A stretch of DNA of 64,000 nt from Rusavskia elegans. Lineage: Eukaryota > Ascomycota > Lecanoromycetes > Teloschistales > Teloschistaceae. Positions 57,201 through 64,000 of this stretch are shown here, one piece after another (positions within the stretch are counted from its first letter, which is position 1; each line of letters opens with the position of its first letter). The translations under genes were made by a program, and so were the position numbers. The stretch lies in assembly GCA_011316305.1 (NCBI GenBank), contig SAUG01000076.1, positions 20,772 through 84,771 on the forward strand, written 5' to 3'. The notes beneath the pieces are model-generated. The model saw nothing but the letters and a program-made list of their open reading frames with translations, did no database searches and was not told the origin of the DNA.

Positions 57201-60020
57201 ACTATTTAGCTAGTAGGTCTACCGCCGTATTCGGATTAAAAGCGAAGACCTTTAATTTCTAGTAGAGCAGGAAATTATCTTCGCTATCGGTTAAAGATAG
57301 AACGCTATCGAATTAGAAAAAGCTATAAATATAGCCGCTACCTCTAGTTTACTATTTAAATCGAAACTAGTAATCTTTAATAGAACCGAAAACTATAAAT
57401 AAAACCGTTTTTAAAAAGATATAGAAGCGAATAGTAAGCTAATATACTATAATTATAGAGTTTTTTTAAAACTATTAAACGGCTATTCGCTGCTATTTTA
57501 TTTTATCTAAACTAACGTATTTAGTTTTATTTTCTTCGGAAAGATACTAGTAGAGGTCGTTCTATTATATATCGGCAGCGTTTAATATAAAGAAAATAAT
57601 AGATATTTCTAATTAACAATATATTATATTAAGTTTATTATAAACTTTTATCTAATAAAGCCGTATCTCTCGTAATATAACGGTATAGCGGCTAATTAAA
57701 TTATAGAAAAATATATATTTATTTTTAACTAATATCCGAAACTTATTTATATTATATATAAAATATTTATAATTTTTCTATATATAGCGGCTAGCTTTAC
57801 TCGCCTATTTATATAAATTATAATTAAACGTCTAGTAATAGAATTTAAAATAGTAGGCGAAGCGGCCGTTTTTATAGCGTATTAGTTAATATATATATTT
57901 AGACTTCGAAATAGTCTTCTAGCGGTTTATAGTAAAAAAAGCCGTTCTATTTAGAAATAATATAAAAAAAACGAGAAGGGAGATATAATTAAAAGAATCG
58001 TTTTTATTAAAAAGAATACTTTTAATCGTTACCGCTAAAAAAATAGAAATAGCGGTAGATAATATAAGATTAACTATATTTTAATTATTATTATAAAAAT
58101 AATCGAAGGCGGTAGCGAGCTATTTATATTTAGTTCTATTAATAGCTAAATTAGATATAATAGATTCTTCGACGAAGGATATATTATTACCGCCTATATC
58201 TATTATTTCTACGGGTAATTCCTCGGTATTTTATTTATTATTAGTAATAGGATATTTTTATTTATATTAAAGTAGTCGATTATAGATAAACTTATCGAAT
58301 AGTAATTAAAAAAGACGTTTTTTATCGATAGTAATATTATAGTATTCTAGGTAATAGACGATAAAATACCGAAGCCAGATTTCTATATAGCTACGGTATA
58401 TAAAATACCTTCTTTTAAATTTATATCGGATACTACTTTTAGGGTCGATAGATAGAAAAATAAGTTTTAAAATCTCTAGTTTATTAGAAAAAAGAGGTAG
58501 CTTTATTATAATCTTCGCCGTATTCGCTATAAAGCTATATATATAGCCGGAATAATAGAATTAATTACTTTTATATTTCTAAACCGATATCTAGATACTA
58601 GCCCGCGCGATTAGATATTCTTCTATTATATTAAATTCTAGTAAACTAGAAGAAATAGCGCCTAGATCTATATTATTAACGCCGCTATACGGGTTACTTA
58701 TCTAAATTTAACTTTATTTTATAGATTTTCGAAGGCGTTAATATCGGGCGTAGATATTCTTACTATAGATAGTTTTAATTTTAAAATTAAACGCCTTTTC
58801 GGAATAAATTATATAAGATTCTATTTTTATATTAAATAGTAAATTATAAAAGATTTTAATAGCGACCTAATTCTATTTCCGAATAGTAGAACTATTAAAA
58901 TCTATTTATTTAACGAATTTATAAAAGTCGTATTCGGTAGTTAAAAATTAAAACTATTTTAAATTATAATAATAGCAATAATTAATATAGTACCGGTTAT
59001 TATTAAAATATTCTAAACGAAGAACTTTATAACTATTTAAATTATACTACTATTTATTAGTAGCCGAACTATATATATCGGTTATATAAATAATATATAT
59101 AACGTTAGAAAATATTAGAAATTAATAGTTATTTTAAATAACGCTATAGCTATTATATTTAATAGAACGCGGGAGTCTTTAAAAAAAAATAGATAGACCC
59201 GATAATTACTTTTTATTATACTAGTTTTAAATTAGAGAAAAAGTTCGAAGTAATATAGAAATATCCTATAATAATAGAAAAGGAAGAAACAGCGGCCGTT
59301 AAAAAAAAATAGATAGGCCGGTAGATTAGTTCTAATAATTTTAATTAATAGACGAGGAAGAAATATCTTATAATAATAAAAAAAGAAAATTTAATATTTC
59401 GTCTACTTTTTTTTATTTACTTCGATATCTATTATATTTATCCTTTTTTTCTAATAGATTTTATTTTTTCCGGTTAACGGGATTTAGTTCTAATCTACTT
59501 TCTCTATCTTTTATTATAATACGTATTTATAGAAAAGCGTTAATAGAATAGAATAGATAAAGTTTTTTTAATATTAGAAGTATTTATTATAGAGAACTTT
59601 TACTATCTAAGTTTTCATAGATCTAAAAGCCTAGTTTTAACGTAGAAATCTACGCGATTAGAAGGAATATATACTATAATAAAGTTTTAAAAGCCGGTAA
59701 AAAAATAGTTATTAATATAGTAGCGGGTTTTAATTTAATTATTCGTATTAAATATATAATCCTCCGGCTATTTAAATTAATAGAAGCTAGAACTTTATAT
59801 TTCTATATTATAGGGCTACCTGGAAGGCCTGGTATCTTCAAGAATTGATTGGATTTATAGGTATATCTGTAAACGGAGGTATAACGGGTAATTATTTTAA
59901 ATTAATATAAAAATAAGTTAGTCTAATTACTAGAATAGTATATAGTAATAACTAATAAATTAAATATAAACTATAAAGGCGTCGAGTTCGAAATCTATAT
60001 AGATAATAAAATCCTTCTTT

Positions 60021-60180
60021 TTTTAGATACTTTACTTACTAAAATAACTAAAATATCTTTTTTTAGATATTTTACTTACTAAGATAACTAAAATACCTTC
60101 CTTTAGATATTTTATTTACTAAAATAACTAAAATATCTTCCTTTAAATACCTTATTTACTAAAATAATTAAAATAATAAT
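60021..60180. repeat. Minisatellite, 4 x 40 bp (copy A)
   Basis: Four units starting at 60021, 60061, 60101 and 60141, each built on TTTAGATAYTTTACTTACT followed by AAAATAACTAAAAT. Located between the element's edge and its opposite-strand frame. Confidence 0.88.
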
Positions 60181-60339
60181 ACTAAATCCGTCTTACCTAT
60201 CTAGATATAATAAGAAGTTCTAGTATTATATTAAATACTACCGCGTTTCCGAAGTTATACTATATATATTTATAATACTAGGTCCCCTTTTTAGTTTTTT
60301 TATTCCGAAAAACTATCGTCTTTTCTTTTTTATAGATAA

Positions 60340-60720
60340 AAGGAAAAAGCTGTTAACTAAAAAATATTATAATAAAATCGTATTACTAGATATTAATATA
60401 TTAGCTATATATTTTTATCGGAACTATTTCTAGTTAGAAAAACTATATTATATCGGTAAAGGTTCCGAGAAATATATTAAATATATTATATAAATCTATT
60501 TTTATAACCTTACTCCGTTAGATACTACGCGCTAGCGTTATTTTAAAAAAAAGCGTAGAAAACTAAAAAAAGAATTAAATAAAATATATACGAAGTAATA
60601 ACGTTTACTTTATTAATTAGATTATATTAAAAAAGAGCAGCGTATTATAGTAGATAGCAAGCTATAAAATTTTAAAATATTAGAATATAAAAATAGTACT
60701 ATAGATCTATTTTCTTCTAT
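60340..60720 (+). pseudogene. RIP-inactivated opposite-strand ORF of the Gypsy element (copy A)
   Basis: A plus-strand frame that stays protein-like apart from RIP-type TAA/TAG stops. It shows an aromatic/basic first part (IYFYRNYF, GKGSEKY), PLDTTR, then a charged helical part (RRKLKKELN...). Tyr residues at regular places may replace former Cys (TGT to TAT), which would make it a Cys-rich zinc-binding segment followed by a coiled coil. It is antisense to pol and lies beyond the chromodomain. I recall similar multicopy sequences in other filamentous ascomycetes but cannot name a family. Confidence 0.55.
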
Positions 60721-62027
60721 AGATTTTAATTTTTTTATCGATATAGTTTCCGAATAGATCGTCTTTTTTAATAAGTCTAGCTAGTCGATAACTTTTTTAA
60801 CTTTTTTTAATAGAACTACTATAGAGCCTTCCGGTAGTTTATTAAATATTCTTTAGATTCCTAAATATTCTCCGAAGTAGAATAATCTTTTTATTTAATT
60901 AAATAGTTCTAATCTTTCTATTTTAGAATTTTTTTAATTATAAAGGTATTTTTCTTTTATATTTTAAAGTTAAATATCTATTATAACAGCGTTCCGGGGT
61001 CGGTTAGTTCTAAAAGAAATATATAGAATACCGGGTATACTTTAGTATCTTTAAATAGATTAAATTCGAAATTCTAAAATCTTTTAATTTATTTAATTAA
61101 AAATAGTCCGATTTTAATATAGTTTAGCTTTTTATTTAAAGTTTTTATTTTTAAATTTTTTATAAAAAAGTATACCTTATCTTTTTTCTTTAGTTAAAAT
61201 ACTATTTTTTGTTTTTTATTTTAATAGTTATCCGAATATTTCTATATCTTTAGAATATTTTTATAGATTTTTTTCTAAATATCGACTTTTTAGATTACTA
61301 ATTCTGCTAATTTATATAGTAGCGGTTATTTAAATAAGTTCGGTATTTTTTTATAATTAGTATAAAACGGTATTTTTTTAGTAGTATTTAATTTATTTAT
61401 ATTAAATACTAATTATACTATTAGTAAAAGCGAAATCTAATTATTTTAAATATTATTAATATAGTATTTTAGATATTATTTAAACGCCTAATTAATACGT
61501 TTTATCTATCTATCTATTATCGGATAGAAAGCTATTAATATTTTTAGTTTAATATTAAATAGAAAGATAAGGGTTTTCTAATAGTTTAAAATAAAAAATT
61601 TATTTCTATTATTTATTAATACTTCTAGTAGTCTTTAATATCGAAATAATCGATTTAAGATAATAAATCCAAGCTATTCCGCTATAAAATCCTTTTATAA
61701 TAGGATTATATAAATATATTTTATAAGTCTATCGACTATATTAAATATCGAATCGTATTTTATATTTATTATCGGATCTTTTAATTTTAGGAGTTTAATA
61801 ATAAAGTCTATATTATAAGGCTATCTAAAAGTTCTGGTATTTTTAAAAGTTGGTTAAATTTATTAGTATATCTATAAACGGAGATATAATAGATAATTAC
61901 TTTAAATTAATATAAAAATAAATCAGTTTAATTACTAGAGTAATATATAGCGATAACTAATAAATTAAATACGAGCTATAAAGGCGTCGAGTTCGGAATC
62001 TATATAGATAATAAAATCCTCCTTTTC

Positions 62028-62180
62028 TTAGGTATTTTACTCGCTAAAATAATTAAGATATCTTTTTTTAGATACTTTACTCGCTAAAATAACTAAGATA
62101 TTTTCTTTAAATACTTTACTCGCTAAAATAACTAAAATACCTTCTTTAAATACTTTACTCGCTAAAATAACTAAAATAAT
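62028..62180. repeat. Minisatellite, 4 x 39-40 bp (copy B)
   Basis: The equivalent array in copy B, four units starting at about 62028, 62068, 62107 and 62146, each with TTTACTCGCTAAAATAA. The same unit number in both copies shows that the array is part of the element rather than a later expansion. Confidence 0.88.
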
Positions 62181-62344
62181 AATACTAAGTCCTTTTTATC
62201 TATTTAGGCGTAATAAGGAGTTCCGGTACTATATTAAATACTACTATATTCCCGAAGTTATATCGTATATATTTATAATACTAGGTTTTCTTTTTAGAAT
62301 TTTTATTCCGAAAATCCCTTATTCCTTCTTTTATAGATAAATAA

Positions 62345-62740
62345 AAGAAACTATTAATTAAAAAGTGTTATAATAAAATCGTATTATTAGATATTAGTAT
62401 ATTAGCTATATATTTTTATCGGAATTATTTCTAATTAGAAAAGCTATATCGCGTTAATAATAGTTCCGAGAAATACGTTAAATATATTATATAAATCTAT
62501 TCTTATAACTTTATTCCGTTAGATACTATACGCTAGTATCGTTTAGAAAATAAATATAAAAAACTAAAAAAAGAATTATATAAAGTGTATACAAAATAAT
62601 AGTATTTATTTTATTAATTAGATTATATTAAAGAGGAGTAGTATATTATAGTTAACGGCAAGCTATAAAATTTTAAGGCGTTAAAGTATAAAGATACCGC
62701 GGATCTATTTTCTTTTATAGATTTTAATTCTTTTATCGAC
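62345..62740 (+). pseudogene. RIP-inactivated opposite-strand ORF of the Gypsy element (copy B)
   Basis: The copy B counterpart of the frame at 60340-60720, with the same order of segments (IYFYRNYF, SSEKY, PLDTIR, KKLKKEL, VNGKL). The same frame is preserved in both copies although their stops fall at different codons, which supports a coding origin before RIP. Confidence 0.55.
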
Positions 62741-64000
62741 GTAGCTTTCGAGTAGATTATATTTCCTAGTAATTCTAGCTAGTCGATAACTTTTTTAACT
62801 TTTTTTAATAGAACTATTATAGAGCCTTCTAATAGTTTACTAAATATTCTTTAAATTTCTAAATATTTTCTAAAATAGAATAATCTTTCTATTTAATTAG
62901 ATAGTTTTAACCTTTCTATTATAGGATCTTTTTAACTATAAAGGTATTTTCCTCTTATATTTTAAAGTTAAATATCTATTATAATAGCGTTCCGGGGTTA
63001 GCTAGTTTTAAAAAAGATATATAGAATACCGGGTATATTTTAATATCTTTAAATAAATTAAGTTTAAAATTCTAAAGTCCTTTAATCTATTTAATTAAAA
63101 ATAGTCCGACTTTAATATAGTTAAATTTCTTATTTAGAATCTTTATTTTCAGATTTTTTATAAAAAGGTATATTTTATTTCCCTTTTTTAACTAAAATAC
63201 TATTTTTCGTTTCTTATTCTAGTAGTTACCCGATTATTTCTATATTTTTAGAATATTTCTATAGATTCTTTTCTAAATATTGATTTTCTAAATTATTAAT
63301 TCTGTTAATTTATAAGGTATCGGTTATCTAAATAAATTCGGATTTTTTCTATTATCGGCGTAGAATAGTATTTCTTTTATTATACTTGATTCTTTTATAT
63401 TAAACGCTAGTTATACTATTAGTAAAAGCGAAACCTAATTATTTTAGGCGTTATTAATATAATATTTCAGGTACTATTCGAATATCTAGTTAATACGTTC
63501 TATTTATCTATCTATTATTAGATAAAAAGCTATTAATATTTTCAGTTTAATACTAAATAGAAAGATAAAGATTTTCTAATAGTTCGAAGTAAAAAGTTTA
63601 TCTCTATTACTTATAAGTACTTCTAGTAATCTATAGTATCGAAATAATCGATTTAGGATAATAAATTTAAGTTATTCTACTATAAAGTCTTTTCTAGTTA
63701 GAATTATATAGATATACTTCGTAAGTCTATCTACTATATTAAATATAGAATCGTATTCTATATTTATTATCAGGTCTTTCGATTTTAGGAATTTAATAAT
63801 AAAGTCTAATATAATTTCCTTCTATAGTAAATCCGATAGTTTCTAATACTAAATCTTTTTATAATAAGTATATATACTATACTTATTTTATTAATAACTA
63901 AAATATCTTTTAATATATATTTCGACGTATTACTTTATATTAGAAAACTAGTAATATTATTATAAAAGTTATATTATCTTTATTACGCCTAGATATCTTT

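Larger units (their letters stand above)
59806..61806 (-). mobile_element. Decayed Ty3/Gypsy chromovirus fragment, copy A
   Basis: About 2.0 kb, minus-strand sense. Reading the minus strand through the RIP stops gives a chromodomain-like NYLIKWKDYS at about 60880-60920, and an integrase C-terminal segment with DKVY near 61170 and an HPVFH...LLEP...DPGT-type end near 60984-61040. These are hallmarks of chromodomain-bearing Gypsy retrotransposons. The 5' boundary on the plus strand (CTATATTATAGGGCTACC) matches the start of copy B. At 61807 the similarity to copy B's pol stops and copy B begins, so copy A is truncated or interrupted there. It also contains a minisatellite (60021-60180) and an opposite-strand frame (about 60340-60720). 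Confidence 0.78.
52161..64000. repeat. RIP-degenerated AT-rich repeat block
   Basis: About 11.8 kb of very AT-rich DNA with no intact gene, running off the window. Over long stretches CpA and TpG are almost absent while TpA is everywhere and CpG is retained; this is the mark of cytosine mutation at CpA on both strands (RIP). Reading frames that look protein-like are broken almost only by TAA/TAG, as expected when CAA, CAG or TGG codons mutate. The 52.2-59.8 kb part contains at least one protein-like plus-strand frame (about 54.7-55.7 kb), but I could not assign it to a transposon family. Confidence 0.93.
61807..64000 (-). mobile_element. Decayed Ty3/Gypsy chromovirus fragment, copy B (continues beyond window)
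   Basis: Same element and orientation as copy A, aligned at an offset of about 2.0 kb. The integrase end and chromodomain lie at about 62989-63190 and 62830-62960. It keeps going past the point where copy A breaks off, so the missing pol part starts at about 63806 and runs out of the window. Divergence from copy A is mainly C-T and G-A. Confidence 0.78.

Noticed and set aside
60700..61000. Plus-strand continuation of the accessory frame with a Pro/Ser-like sequence
   Set aside because: The minus strand of the same bases reads as a chromodomain and integrase end, a known family; the plus-strand reading there is its antisense shadow.
1..64000. Search by eye for tRNA, rRNA and CRISPR arrays
   Set aside because: No B-box-like GGTTCGANNCC in a tRNA context, no rRNA-like sequence and no regularly spaced short repeats other than the 40-bp tandem arrays, which have no spacers.

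Overview
The window is nuclear DNA of a filamentous ascomycete (Pezizomycotina). The evidence is: genes split by short introns (mostly 46-96 nt, GT...AG, often with a CTGAC or CTAA-like branch site); fungal-only families (CFEM protein, Bem3-type RhoGAP, SAM+HMG-box protein, Csx2-like ArfGAP, ATG10, cytochrome c peroxidase); and a 12 kb AT-rich block with the CpA/TpG loss expected of repeat-induced point mutation (RIP). I cannot place it to class from the sequence alone; a dothideomycete or a relative would fit.

Layout. 0-18 kb: 3' part of RAD7 (+), a TesB-like acyl-CoA thioesterase (-), a SERCA-type Ca2+ ATPase (-), a 14-3-3 gene with eight exons (+), an MFS transporter (-), a GPI-type CFEM protein (+), an amino acid permease (+) and a secreted or vacuolar M20 metallopeptidase (-). 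18-34 kb: a disordered 1060-residue protein (+), a SAM/HMG-box regulator (-), a 77-residue coiled-coil protein (+), a BAR-PH-ArfGAP protein (-), proteasome beta-3 PUP3 (-) back to back with a U1A/U2B''-type RRM protein (+), and a small four-exon ATG10 gene (-). 34-52 kb: a 1367-residue disordered RS-rich protein (+), an HSP20 with a strong heat-shock promoter (+), a PX-PH-RhoGAP Bem3-like protein (+), mitochondrial cytochrome c peroxidase (-) and an F-box-like protein with Cys/His zinc-binding segments (+).

52.16-64 kb: an abrupt switch to AT-rich, gene-free DNA. CpA and TpG are almost absent while CpG persists. Within it, two decayed head-to-tail copies of a Ty3/Gypsy chromovirus (minus strand; integrase C-terminus and chromodomain still readable) lie about 2.0 kb apart. 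Each copy carries a 4 x 40 bp minisatellite and an open frame on the opposite strand. The 52.2-59.8 kb part holds older remnants that I could not assign.

The genic part is mostly housekeeping with no evident biosynthetic cluster. Themes are membrane traffic and polarity (ArfGAP, RhoGAP, ATG10, 14-3-3), calcium and nutrient transport (SERCA, MFS, permease, peptidase), and stress or proteostasis (HSP20, CCP1, PUP3). All exon models were derived by hand from reading frame, splice consensus and recalled family motifs; no database search was run.
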